Shown here: piece by piece, positions 50,526 to 59,638 of the stretch
Layout: each line of letters starts with the position of its first letter
Position numbering within the stretch: position 1 is the stretch's first letter
Assembly: GCA_020353195.1 (NCBI GenBank)
Contig: CP070691.1
Location: 2,073,861-2,137,860 of the forward strand
DNA length: 64,000 nt
DNA from: Phycisphaerales bacterium
Lineage (GTDB): Bacteria > Planctomycetota > Phycisphaerae > UBA1845
Reading direction: 5' to 3'
Notes under the pieces: generated by a model
The model's input: the letters and a program-made list of their open reading frames with translations, nothing else
The model's database searches: none
Told to the model about the DNA's origin: nothing
Translations under genes and position numbers: made by a program

Positions 50526-52190
50526 GTGCCCACGCTCCACGTATTACGGGGTCCCGACAAGGGACAGACGTTCCAGATGACGGAAGAGCCCGGCGTCATC
50601 GGCCGCTCGGGCGATCACGTGAATCTGAACGACCACACCGTCTCGCGCTGCCACGCCGAAGTGTTCCTGGAGGGTGAGCGGTGGATGCTAGTAGACCGGG
50701 GCAGTTCAAACGGCACGTATCTCAACGGCGTGCGGATCCAGGCACCCAGCACGATCAAGCACGGCGACCAGATCAAGGTGGGCAGCACGCTGATGGTGTT
50801 CAGCGGGGATGACTCGATCCAGCGGTTCAGCGGTCCCAGCGGCGCCGCGGACCTGGTGGACCTGGAATCGGGCCAGAAGATGATGGACTCATCGATCCTG
50901 TCGGCCGTCTCCTCCGCGGAGGACAGCGTGATTCTGGCCGCCCCGGAGACCGCCGACGCGGTTCACGCCTGGAACGTGATGTGTCGCATCGCCGAGATCA
51001 TCGGTGGGGTGGCGGCGGTCGATGAGTTTCTCGAACACGTGACCGACATTCTGTTCGATCATCTGCCGGTCGACCGAGTGTTTATTCTCATGCGGGACTC
51101 CGAGACGAGCGGGTTTGAGCCTCAGGTCGTGCGCTACCGCACAAAAACCCGCGGCAAGCGAACCAAGATCACGGCGTCGAAGACCATCGTCAACCACGTG
51201 ATCAGCAAGAAAGAGGGCATTCTCTGTGCGAACGCCCTGACCGACCCGCGGTTCGCCCAGGCTCCCGGCTCGGGCAGCATCCACGACCTCGGGCTGCGGA
51301 GCATCATCTGCGTGCCCATCACGACCCACGAGGAAGTGAAGGGCGTGATCCACATCGACTGCGCCATGCTCAGCCATGTGTACACCCACGAGCAGTTGCG
51401 ACTGGTCAGCGCCATCGGGCGGATGGCCGGGATGGCCATCGAGAACATTTCCCTGCTCGAGTCGCGCGTGCAGAACGAGCGGCTGGCGGCCATGGGCGAA
51501 ACCGTCGCACATCTGTCCCACCATATCCGCAACATCGCCCAGGGACTGGGAAGCGGGGCCGACGTGATCGAGCTCGGCCTGCGAAACGAGAACATGAGCC
51601 ACATCACCCAGGGATGGCGGATCCTGAAGCGCAACGCCGATCGGATGCTGCTGCTGACCACCAACATGCTGACCTTCAGCAAGGATCGCTGCTCAGCCGT
51701 TCAGGTCGGCCAATTGAACAAGGTCATCGAGGACGTGGTCAACCTCACGCAGCGGTCGGCTGACGACAAGAACATCATGCTCCTGACCGACCTGGAAGAC
51801 ATGCCCGCGGTCCCGTTCGACGCGGACGGAATGCACCACGTGCTCCTGAACATCGTCACCAACGCCATCGACGCCTGTCCCGCTGAGGGCGGGCGCGTCA
51901 CCGTCAAATCGTCCTACCAGACTGCCGAGAACCGCGTAACGGTGGCGGTCAGCGACAACGGGTGTGGAATCCCCTCCGACAAAATCCCCGTGATCTTCAA
52001 CGCGTTTCATTCCACCAAGGAGCAGGGAGGAACCGGGTTGGGTCTGGCCGCCGCGAGGAAGGTGGTCGAGGAAATGCGCGGGCTCATCGAGGTGACCAGC
52101 AAGCCCGGCGAAGGGACTACCTTCACCGTGCGGGTCCCGGTCGTCGACGGCAGCCCCCGTGACAGCGACAGCACGGTGCTGCCCATCTAG
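50526..52190 (+). CDS. FHA-GAF histidine kinase
   Basis: A 554-residue cytoplasmic protein. Residues 1-95 are a forkhead-associated domain (VIGRSGDHVNLNDHTVSRCHAEV, DRGSSNGTYLNG) which binds phosphothreonine peptides. A GAF domain follows (about 130-310), then a dimerisation helix with SHHIRN and an ATP-binding domain with NIVTNAIDACP, DNGCGIP and GGTGLGLAAARKV. FHA joined to a histidine kinase couples Ser/Thr-kinase signals to two-component signalling. No receiver or regulator is adjacent. I chose GTG 50526, which follows TAGGATC, over TTG 50502. Confidence 0.9.
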   Translation: MPTLHVLRGPDKGQTFQMTEEPGVIGRSGDHVNLNDHTVSRCHAEVFLEGERWMLVDRGSSNGTYLNGVRIQAPSTIKHGDQIKVGSTLMVFSGDDSIQRFSGPSGAADLVDLESGQKMMDSSILSAVSSAEDSVILAAPETADAVHAWNVMCRIAEIIGGVAAVDEFLEHVTDILFDHLPVDRVFILMRDSETSGFEPQVVRYRTKTRGKRTKITASKTIVNHVISKKEGILCANALTDPRFAQAPGSGSIHDLGLRSIICVPITTHEEVKGVIHIDCAMLSHVYTHEQLRLVSAIGRMAGMAIENISLLESRVQNERLAAMGETVAHLSHHIRNIAQGLGSGADVIELGLRNENMSHITQGWRILKRNADRMLLLTTNMLTFSKDRCSAVQVGQLNKVIEDVVNLTQRSADDKNIMLLTDLEDMPAVPFDADGMHHVLLNIVTNAIDACPAEGGRVTVKSSYQTAENRVTVAVSDNGCGIPSDKIPVIFNAFHSTKEQGGTGLGLAAARKVVEEMRGLIEVTSKPGEGTTFTVRVPVVDGSPRDSDSTVLPI

Positions 52191-52227
52191 CAACACGCCG
52201 GCGCGGCCAGACCGATCCCGGCAACTG

Positions 52228-52974
52228 TCACCGCCGCGGCGGCGGCAAACCCAGCTTCGCCATCACCGCCTGCAGGTCTTGCCACGCCCTGCCCTTCTCG
52301 GCCGGGCTGCGAAGCAGGTAGGCGGGATGGTACGTCGGCATTAGGGGAATCGCGTCACCGACCAGCGGCGATCCGGACGGATAGAAATCGTGGAACCGCC
52401 CGCGAAGCCGGCCGATCGACTGGTTCGTGTCCAGCAGCGTCCGCGCCGCCGGTGCCCCGAGGGCGACGATCACCTCCGGCGCTATCGTCGTAATCTGCTC
52501 CATCAGGTAGGGGGTGCAGGCGCTGATCTCGTCAGGCGCCGGGTCGCGGTTGTTCGGCGGGCGGCATTTCAGCACGTTGCAGATGAAGACCTGCTCCCGC
52601 GTCAAGCCCATGGCCGCAATCATCCGCGTGAGGAGCTGACCGGCCCGCCCCACGAACGCGAGGCCCTGACGGTCCTCTTCAGCCCCCGGAGCCTCCCCCA
52701 CGAATACCAGCCGGGCATTCGAGCTGCCCTGCCCGAACACGGTGTTCGTGCGTGTGTCGGCCAGCCCACACCGCGTGCAGACGCGGACCTCCGAGTCGTC
52801 AAGGGTCTTCAGCGCGGCCTCCTTCGGGTCGCAGGCGCTCGAGTCGTCCGCGTCCGGCGGAACAGACTGGACAACCGGGATCGCTTTGACGCCGAACAGC
52901 ACGTCCGTCTCGAGAAACTGCGCCAGCGCCTTGCCTGCGTTGATCTGCTGACGGTGGGTGTGTGAATCGGCCAT
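52228..52974 (-). CDS. Type-4 uracil-DNA glycosylase with [4Fe-4S] cluster
   Basis: A 248-residue protein. Residues 61-248 match the thermophile-type uracil-DNA glycosylase: cluster cysteines C66, C69, C137 and C153, motif 1 GEAPGAEED, and the C-terminal HPAYLLR loop. It removes uracil from DNA at the start of base-excision repair. The 60-residue N-terminal extension is unusual but of low complexity. ATG 52974 has a GAGGGG ribosome binding site; the longer frame to 53118 lacks one. Confidence 0.9.
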   Translation of the reverse strand: MADSHTHRQQINAGKALAQFLETDVLFGVKAIPVVQSVPPDADDSSACDPKEAALKTLDDSEVRVCTRCGLADTRTNTVFGQGSSNARLVFVGEAPGAEEDRQGLAFVGRAGQLLTRMIAAMGLTREQVFICNVLKCRPPNNRDPAPDEISACTPYLMEQITTIAPEVIVALGAPAARTLLDTNQSIGRLRGRFHDFYPSGSPLVGDAIPLMPTYHPAYLLRSPAEKGRAWQDLQAVMAKLGLPPPRR

Positions 52975-53146
52975 GGCTACGCACCCCTCTGGGCCGGTGT
53001 TCCGTAAGGTCAATGATCCGTCCGGGGCAAAAAGAGCCTCGCCGGCGGTCTCAGGGTGATTGTCCTGCATTGTAGCACGTGCGACCGCCGGTGCACCCGG
53101 ATTTCCGGCGTGATTCACGCGCCGTCCGGCGTTAGGATCACCCGTG

Positions 53147-54040
53147 ATGTCGCGCTTCGAGGAAATTCACATCCGGCTGTCGGACGGTTACTCCGCCTAC
53201 GCCCGCTACCGGGCCCCGAAGCACCCGATCGGCGGCGTGCTGTATCTGCACGGAATCCAATCTCACTGCGGATGGTACGACGAGTCGGCTCAGCGGCTGC
53301 ATGAGGCCGGCTTCGCGGTGCTTCAGCCCGACCGCCGCGGCGCGGGCCGAAACACGCAGCGACGAGGCCACGCCGAATCCCCGCGCCAGCTCATCGACGA
53401 CGCGCTCTGTTGCCTCGACGAACTGGTCCGGCGGACGCGGGAGGCGAAGAACCATGTGCTCGGCATAAGCTGGGGCGGCAAGCTTGCGGCGGCGATGCAC
53501 GCCACGAATTCCGTCGGGGTCCGCAGCCTGACACTGGTCACCCCGGGGTTGTTTCCGATCGTCGACGTGTCGCCGGTCGACAAGCTCCGTATCGGCTGGG
53601 CCATGGTCTCCGATCCCCACCGGTGCTTCGACATCCCTCTGAACGACCCGGAACTGTTCACTGCGAATCCGGCCTGGATCGAGTGGCTCCGCGGCGACGA
53701 GCTTCAGCTTCATCAGGCGACGGCCGGCTTCTTCCTGGTGTCGCGGCGAATGGACCGGATCGCGCGCCGACTGCCGACCGCGCTGCCGGTGCCTCTGAAT
53801 GTGTTCCTCGCCGAGGACGAGCGCATCATCGACAATGCCAAGACACGCCACTTCGTTCGGGAGCTGAATTGGCCTTGCGTACGGATCACGACGTATAAAG
53901 ACGCGCGCCACACGTTGGAGTTCGAGAAGCACAACGACCGCTATTTCGATGACCTGGTGAACTGGTTGTTGGAGGCCACACACGACGACGGCGCACGAAC
54001 CGCGACGGCGGGACGTGACCGCCCCCGGCGCGTCAGGTAG
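53147..54040 (+). CDS. Alpha/beta hydrolase (monoglyceride lipase-like)
   Basis: A 297-residue protein with YLHGIQSHCGWYD (oxyanion hole), the nucleophile elbow GISWGGK, and candidate Asp and His in AEDERIIDN and ARHTLEFE. This order fits the serine hydrolases related to monoglyceride lipase and lysophospholipase (PldB). No signal peptide is visible. GTG 53144 is an equal alternative start. It is divergent from the glycosylase gene and its end is close to the antiporter's stop codon. Confidence 0.85.
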   Translation: MSRFEEIHIRLSDGYSAYARYRAPKHPIGGVLYLHGIQSHCGWYDESAQRLHEAGFAVLQPDRRGAGRNTQRRGHAESPRQLIDDALCCLDELVRRTREAKNHVLGISWGGKLAAAMHATNSVGVRSLTLVTPGLFPIVDVSPVDKLRIGWAMVSDPHRCFDIPLNDPELFTANPAWIEWLRGDELQLHQATAGFFLVSRRMDRIARRLPTALPVPLNVFLAEDERIIDNAKTRHFVRELNWPCVRITTYKDARHTLEFEKHNDRYFDDLVNWLLEATHDDGARTATAGRDRPRRVR

Positions 54041-54048
54041 CGGATCCG

Positions 54049-55767
54049 TCACAGACGCCGCCCCATCGCGCGCACGGCGATCCCCAACCCGACGGATCCC
54101 ACCACCAGGCCGATCCACACCGGAGCCCCGAGCAGGCCGCACAGCACGTTGCCCGCAAGAATCGCCGCCAGCGCCGCCACCGCTGCATACGGGGCCTGCG
54201 TCCAGACGTGGTCTTCCAGACTGCACCCGCTGGCCGCCGCCGATAGCACCGTGGTGTCGCTGATCGGTGAGCAGTGATCGCCGAAGATGGCACCGGCCAG
54301 CACCGCCCCGACCGAAGCGTAGAACAGCCGAAGCCCGACATCCGGGGGAACATCCGCCACCAGCCGGGCCGACACTTCCACCGCCACCGGGCAGAGTATC
54401 CCCATCGTTCCCCACGAGGTCCCCGTGGCGAGTGACACGCCCGCTGCCGACAGGAAAATCATCAGCGGCAGCCACGACAGCGAGAAGTCAGCCCCCTGAA
54501 GCCGTGCCGTCACCACATCCCCGAGATGCAAATCTTGCGTCGACGCCGACAACGCCCACGCCAGCACCAGGATCACCACCGCCGGAAGCATCCGGGCCGC
54601 CCCGTGCATGCCCGAATCGATCGCCTCCGCCAGCGTCAACGCCCGGGCGAACAGGCTCATCAGAATCGCCGCCGATGCCGCTGCCAGAGCGGCGTAGAGA
54701 ATCGACGCATACGGGTCGGCGCCGGCCAGCAAGTCAGGAAGTGTGACCGGCTGATCCGGGGCGATGGCCTGCAGCCCGGTTGCGATGATGATGCTGATCG
54801 TCGTCGTGATCAGCACGAAGACGGGAACGCCCGCCAGCCACCACCGGCGGGCGGATACCGGTTCTCGGGCGGCCTCCACCGGTTCCGCCGACGCCGCCCG
54901 ACGCTCGGCCGCCACCATCGGCCCGAAATCGCGCCCGCTCAACGCAATCAGCACCACCAGCAACAGCGCGAAGATCGAGTAGAACCGATAGGGAAGGCTG
55001 TACAGGAATGACTGATACGCTGTGACGCCGACCAGGCACTCGGGCAGGCTGCCGTCGCCCAGCTTGTCGAACCCGTCCTGAATGTACCCGATCTCGGCAC
55101 CGATCCACCCCCCGATCAACGCGATGGATGCCACCGGGGCCGCCGTCGAGTCCACCACGTAAGCCAGCTTCGCCCGCGAGATCTTCAGCCGGTCGAAGAT
55201 CGGCCGCATCGTCGGGCCCACGATCATGCTGTTGGCGTAATCGTCGAAGAACACGACCAGACCGGACGCCCACGCCACCAACTGTCCCGCTCGCTTGCCG
55301 GTGGCCCGCCGGGCCACCGCGTACACCAGCGCCGCCGTCCCGCCGTTGGCGCCGACGACACCGATCATGGCACCGACGGTCAGCGTGAACACGATGATCT
55401 TGATGTGATCGGGGTCCGCCGCAGCCCCGACGACGTAGGTCTCCACCGCAACTCGCAAGCCCGCCGCCAGGCTGTGCGCGGCGTCGTGCTTCCGGTCCTC
55501 CGGCAAGCACGGCAGCAACATGAACGATGCCACCACAATGCCCAGCCCCAGAGACGGAAGGACCTGCCGGCTCACGATCGCCAGCCCGATGGCCGCCAGC
55601 GCAGGCGTCAGGGTCAACAAGCCGTACATCGCCTCCGGGCGGGGCGATTCACCGGCGCCGCGAGCCCGACCGGCAGTGACAATGACCAGCACCACAAGCG
55701 CCAGCAAGATGGCACACCTGAGAGCCTGTACATGCGTGATCTGTCGTTTGCGTGTCGCGTCAGCCAA
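54049..55767 (-). CDS. Na+/H+ antiporter, NhaC family
   Basis: A 572-residue inner-membrane protein with about eleven to twelve helices. Characteristic text includes VVFFDDYANSMIVGPTMRPIFD and FGDHCSPISDTTVLS, the conserved charged loops of NhaC-type antiporters. A soluble loop of about 30 residues follows GRDFGPMV. It exchanges sodium for protons, aiding pH and salt balance; related proteins can carry amino acids. The start is TTG at 55767, with GAGGAG about 11 bases upstream. Confidence 0.88.
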   Translation of the reverse strand: MADATRKRQITHVQALRCAILLALVVLVIVTAGRARGAGESPRPEAMYGLLTLTPALAAIGLAIVSRQVLPSLGLGIVVASFMLLPCLPEDRKHDAAHSLAAGLRVAVETYVVGAAADPDHIKIIVFTLTVGAMIGVVGANGGTAALVYAVARRATGKRAGQLVAWASGLVVFFDDYANSMIVGPTMRPIFDRLKISRAKLAYVVDSTAAPVASIALIGGWIGAEIGYIQDGFDKLGDGSLPECLVGVTAYQSFLYSLPYRFYSIFALLLVVLIALSGRDFGPMVAAERRAASAEPVEAAREPVSARRWWLAGVPVFVLITTTISIIIATGLQAIAPDQPVTLPDLLAGADPYASILYAALAAASAAILMSLFARALTLAEAIDSGMHGAARMLPAVVILVLAWALSASTQDLHLGDVVTARLQGADFSLSWLPLMIFLSAAGVSLATGTSWGTMGILCPVAVEVSARLVADVPPDVGLRLFYASVGAVLAGAIFGDHCSPISDTTVLSAAASGCSLEDHVWTQAPYAAVAALAAILAGNVLCGLLGAPVWIGLVVGSVGLGIAVRAMGRRL

Positions 55768-55909
55768 TGTTCGGCATTCTCCTCACGGCACAGACCCGGC
55801 GAGCCGCGACCGTAACGGAGCGGTCCGCCGCCGTTACCCGGCGGTGCCGGAACCCCGACCGGTCGTTCCCACCATTCGACAAACGTCAAATACCTCTTGC
55901 TGCCGATTC

Positions 55910-56677
55910 CTAGCGAAACCGATGAACCGCCGAGCGGAAGATCGTAAGCCCGTCAGGCTCACCACCGCCCCGGCGTGTCCAGAGCGGGTCGTGCGTCGGA
56001 TCGACGAACCGTTCCGGATGCGGCATGAGCCCGAGGATCTGCCCGGTACGGTCGGTCAACCCGGCGATGTGATCGATGCTGCCGTTCGGATTCGCGGGGT
56101 AATCGGCCGGCTCGCCATCGGCGCCGACGTAGCGCAACGCCACGTGCCCGCTTTCATTCAGGTCGGCCAGCGCTTCATCGTCGGCCACCACGACCTTGCC
56201 TTCCGCGTGGGCGACGGGAAGTCGCAGCCTCACCGCCTCCGGCAGAAAGCAGCACCGCTCCGTACAGACACGGAGATGCACCCAGCGAGCTTCAAACCGC
56301 GAGGAATCGTTCAACGCCAGGGTGACCCGCGGACCGCCGTCGGCGAAACCGGGCAGGAGCCCCGCCTTGAGCAGCACCTGAAACCCGTTGCATACGCCCA
56401 GCAGCAGGTTACCCGCGTCGATGAACCCTCGAAGCTCGTCGGCCAGATGGTGGACGAGCTGATTGGCCAGTATCTTGCCCGCGGCGATGTCGTCGCCGTA
56501 GCTGAACCCACCGGGCACGGTCAGGATCTGGGCGCCTGCCAGACGTGACGGCGATTCGATGAGCCGGTCGACATGCACGAGTTCCGCGTCCGCGCCGGCC
56601 AACTGCCAGGCGTAAACCGTCTCGTGATCGCAGTTGATCCCCGCAGTCCGCAGCACCAGAACCCGTACGCGCGCCAA
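55910..56677 (-). CDS. purQ: Phosphoribosylformylglycinamidine synthase, glutaminase subunit PurQ
   Basis: A 255-residue class I glutamine amidotransferase. The text VLRTAGINCDHET at the start, PGGFSYGDDIAAG, the nucleophile in LLGVCNGFQVL, and the closing GLMPHPERF with the catalytic His and Glu are standard PurQ. It supplies ammonia to PurL in purine synthesis. I place the start at TTG 56677 because AGGAG lies 7 bases before it; a GTG at 56713 would add twelve residues. It is 39 bases after purL and probably in one transcript with it and the debranching gene. Confidence 0.95.
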   Translation of the reverse strand: MARVRVLVLRTAGINCDHETVYAWQLAGADAELVHVDRLIESPSRLAGAQILTVPGGFSYGDDIAAGKILANQLVHHLADELRGFIDAGNLLLGVCNGFQVLLKAGLLPGFADGGPRVTLALNDSSRFEARWVHLRVCTERCCFLPEAVRLRLPVAHAEGKVVVADDEALADLNESGHVALRYVGADGEPADYPANPNGSIDHIAGLTDRTGQILGLMPHPERFVDPTHDPLWTRRGGGEPDGLTIFRSAVHRFR

Positions 56678-56716
56678 ACCATCACTCCTGTACACGAATC
56701 CGTTCGCCACCACCTG

Positions 56717-59638
56717 CTACGGCGCGAGCGATCGCCACGCCCGGCTGAGATCCTCCACCGCCAGGTCGACGAGTGTCCGCGGCCCCGATTTGACGGTCAA
56801 CCGCGGCCGGTCCACGACCTCGCCGATCACCGCGATCGCGGGACCGGGCAGCGACAGCGCGTCAAGTGCCTCAGCCTGGCATTCAATCACGTACGTCGTG
56901 AGCGGTTCATCGAACAGGACGTCGGCCGGGTCGTCGTCACCCCATACGTCCGGCGTGATGTCGGCTCCCAGACCGCCGGCAATGCACATCTCCGCCACCG
57001 CCACCGCCAACCCACCGTCGCTGACGTCGTGGGCCGACAGAACGTTCCCGCCCGCGATCCAGTCCGCGACCGCCCGGTGCAGGTGGCCGGCCGCGTCCAG
57101 ACCGACTTGATTGCCCGGCGCAGCAATGACAACCAGCGCCGAGCCCGGTTCCTTCAAATCCATGGTCACACAGCGGCTCACATCGTCGACCATCCCCAAT
57201 GAGCTGATCAGCAGTGTGTCGGGGATCGAGATGCGCTCCGGCAACCCGCAGCGCCGGGCCTCTTGCGGGCTTTGCGAGAACTGGTTGTTCAGCGAGTCTT
57301 TGCCCGAGATAAACGGCAGGCCGAATGCCAACGCCGCGTCGTGCGCACCTGCGCACGCCCGAACCAGCGCGCCCAGCGACTCCGCGTCGTCCACCGCCGG
57401 CCAGCAGAAGTTGTCCAGGATCGACGTCCGCCCCGGATCCGCCCCCACACACACCACGTTTCGCAGCGCTTCGTCGACGGCCGCCACCGCCATCCAGTAC
57501 GGATCGCCGTCCCGGCGCCCCGGGCACAGCCCGCACCCGATCGCAATCCCGCGCCGGCTGTGCAGGCGAGGCCGGATGACCGCCGCGTCCGACGGTCCGT
57601 CCCCGGGACCGCACAACGGCTTGACCACCGTTGCCCCCTGCACCTCATGATCGTATTGGCGGATCACCCATTCCTTCGACGCCACGTTCGGGTCGGCCAG
57701 CGCCTGCAGCACGCGCCGGCCGAGGTCGACGTCGGACGATCGAGCCGCGTCGGGCGCCGGCCGCGCCTCGGGATGCCAAACCGCCTCCCGGGTCGCCCTG
57801 GGCCGACCGTGATGCAGGAACCGCATATCGAGTTCGCCGACCGTCGTGCCGTGATAGCGCACGCGCAACACACCGTCGTTGGCGAACTCGCCGATCACCG
57901 TTGCCTCGACGTGCTCGTTGCCAAAGACCGCCAGGAGGGTCTCCAGGTGCCCGGGCGGCACGGCGAAGACCATGCGCTCCTGGGCTTCGGATATCCAGAT
58001 CTCGTCGTACCGCAAGCCGGCGTATTTCAGGGGGACCTTCTCCAGGTCGACGACGGCGCCGATGGACTCGCCCATCTCGCCAACGGCGCTGCTCAGCCCG
58101 CCTGCACCGCAGTCGGTGACGGCGTTGAACAGGCAGCCGCTCGGGTGGTCGCGCGCCAACAGCAGCGCGTCGAGCACTTTCTTCTCCTCGATCGCGTTGC
58201 CGATCTGCACGGCGTGAGAGAACTCGTCGGCATGCGTGTCGGTCAGCTCCGCTGACGAGAAGGTGGCACCGTGAATGCCGTCGCGTCCGGTCCGCCCGCC
58301 CACCAGCACGATGCGGTCGCCCGGTTTCGGTTCCTTGCCGATTCGGCTCTTGGGGATCAACCCCACGCAGCCGCAGAACACGAGCGGGTTCGCCAGATAT
58401 CGTTCGTCGAAAAGAATCGCCCCGTTGACCGTGGGGATGCCCATCCGGTTGCCGTAGTCACGCACGCCGCTCACAACGCCTTTGAAGATCCGCTGCGGGT
58501 GCAACACGCCCTTCGGCAGACGGTCATCGGCAAAGTCCGGCGGGGCGAAACAAAAGATATCGGTGTTGGCGATCGGCTTGGCCCCCAGCCCGCACCCGAG
58601 GATGTCGCGAATGCATCCCCCGATGCCGGTGGCCGCACCCCCGTACGGCTCGATCGCCGACGGATGGTTGTGCGTCTCCACCTTGAACGCGATCCCGTAT
58701 TCGTCGTCGAACTCGACGACGCCCGCGTTGTCCTTGAAAACCGACAGACACCAGTCTCGATTCAGCCGCCGCGTCACCTCGGCAATCGTCGATTTGAGCA
58801 GGTTCTCGAATCGCACCTCGACCTGACCGCCGCCACCGAAGCCGGCCCCGCGGTAAACCACGTCACTGGTCAGTGTCTTGTGCACGCAATGTTCCGACCA
58901 GGTCTGGGCCAGGGTCTCCAGCTCGAGGTCGGTCGGGTCCCGGCCGGCGCCGGCAAAGTGATCACGAATCGCCTGCATCTCGTCGGCGGACAGGAACAGA
59001 TGAGCCTGCCGCGAAAGTGCCACAAGCCCGTCACGATCGAGAGCTCGAATCGCCACCGACTTCCGCTCGACCTCCGCACCCGGGGCCGTCGGGAACGTCG
59101 ACGGCAGCGGGTCGGACCGGCCGAAACCCTGGATGTAGACCGACTCGATGCAGTCGTTGGCCAGCACCCGACGGGCGATGCGTTCCAGATCGTCGACGCC
59201 GTTCGCTCCGTCAATGACGTAGCGCCTCGCCGTCCGCACCTCGACCGCCGCATCGCAACTCGTTGCCCCGTCCGCCTGCAACAGATCCGCTATCGCGCCG
59301 GCAGCGCTCAGCGCCACCGCGTCCATCACGCCGGGCTGATAGTGAACCTCGATCGCGGTCTCGGTCGGGTCCCGCCGGGTCATACCCGCCCGCACTGTGT
59401 AGGTCTGCACCACGGCATCCGCCAGCAACCGCCCGGCGATGCGTTCCACCTGCTGCTCGTCGAGCCGACCTCGCAGGAAGTACAGCCCGCTCGATCGGAC
59501 CTGCCGGACGTGCGACAGGGACGGAATCTGCCGAACGTCAGCCAGGCATTGCCGCCCCAGCGGATCCACGTCGGGGCCGCGCGGCACCACCTGAACCTGC
59601 CACATGGCTCGATCAGTTGACTCTGGGGATTCACTCAT
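56717..59638 (-). CDS. purL: Phosphoribosylformylglycinamidine synthase PurL with fused N-terminal PurS-like region
   Basis: A 973-residue protein. The catalytic two-domain PurL core starts near residue 215 (TWSEHCVHKTL ... EVETHNHPSAIEPYGGAATGIGG and later SDGGLAVAVAEM). Before it, two PurS-like modules (about 13-82 and 95-172) show the VxxxRxVDPxG and VxxVYxxG features of the small subunit, so PurS seems to be fused and duplicated, as in the large Gram-negative PurL but without the C-terminal glutaminase, which is the separate PurQ. The step converts FGAR to FGAM. ATG 59638 overlaps the upstream stop (ATGA). Confidence 0.93.
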   Translation of the reverse strand: MSESPESTDRAMWQVQVVPRGPDVDPLGRQCLADVRQIPSLSHVRQVRSSGLYFLRGRLDEQQVERIAGRLLADAVVQTYTVRAGMTRRDPTETAIEVHYQPGVMDAVALSAAGAIADLLQADGATSCDAAVEVRTARRYVIDGANGVDDLERIARRVLANDCIESVYIQGFGRSDPLPSTFPTAPGAEVERKSVAIRALDRDGLVALSRQAHLFLSADEMQAIRDHFAGAGRDPTDLELETLAQTWSEHCVHKTLTSDVVYRGAGFGGGGQVEVRFENLLKSTIAEVTRRLNRDWCLSVFKDNAGVVEFDDEYGIAFKVETHNHPSAIEPYGGAATGIGGCIRDILGCGLGAKPIANTDIFCFAPPDFADDRLPKGVLHPQRIFKGVVSGVRDYGNRMGIPTVNGAILFDERYLANPLVFCGCVGLIPKSRIGKEPKPGDRIVLVGGRTGRDGIHGATFSSAELTDTHADEFSHAVQIGNAIEEKKVLDALLLARDHPSGCLFNAVTDCGAGGLSSAVGEMGESIGAVVDLEKVPLKYAGLRYDEIWISEAQERMVFAVPPGHLETLLAVFGNEHVEATVIGEFANDGVLRVRYHGTTVGELDMRFLHHGRPRATREAVWHPEARPAPDAARSSDVDLGRRVLQALADPNVASKEWVIRQYDHEVQGATVVKPLCGPGDGPSDAAVIRPRLHSRRGIAIGCGLCPGRRDGDPYWMAVAAVDEALRNVVCVGADPGRTSILDNFCWPAVDDAESLGALVRACAGAHDAALAFGLPFISGKDSLNNQFSQSPQEARRCGLPERISIPDTLLISSLGMVDDVSRCVTMDLKEPGSALVVIAAPGNQVGLDAAGHLHRAVADWIAGGNVLSAHDVSDGGLAVAVAEMCIAGGLGADITPDVWGDDDPADVLFDEPLTTYVIECQAEALDALSLPGPAIAVIGEVVDRPRLTVKSGPRTLVDLAVEDLSRAWRSLAP

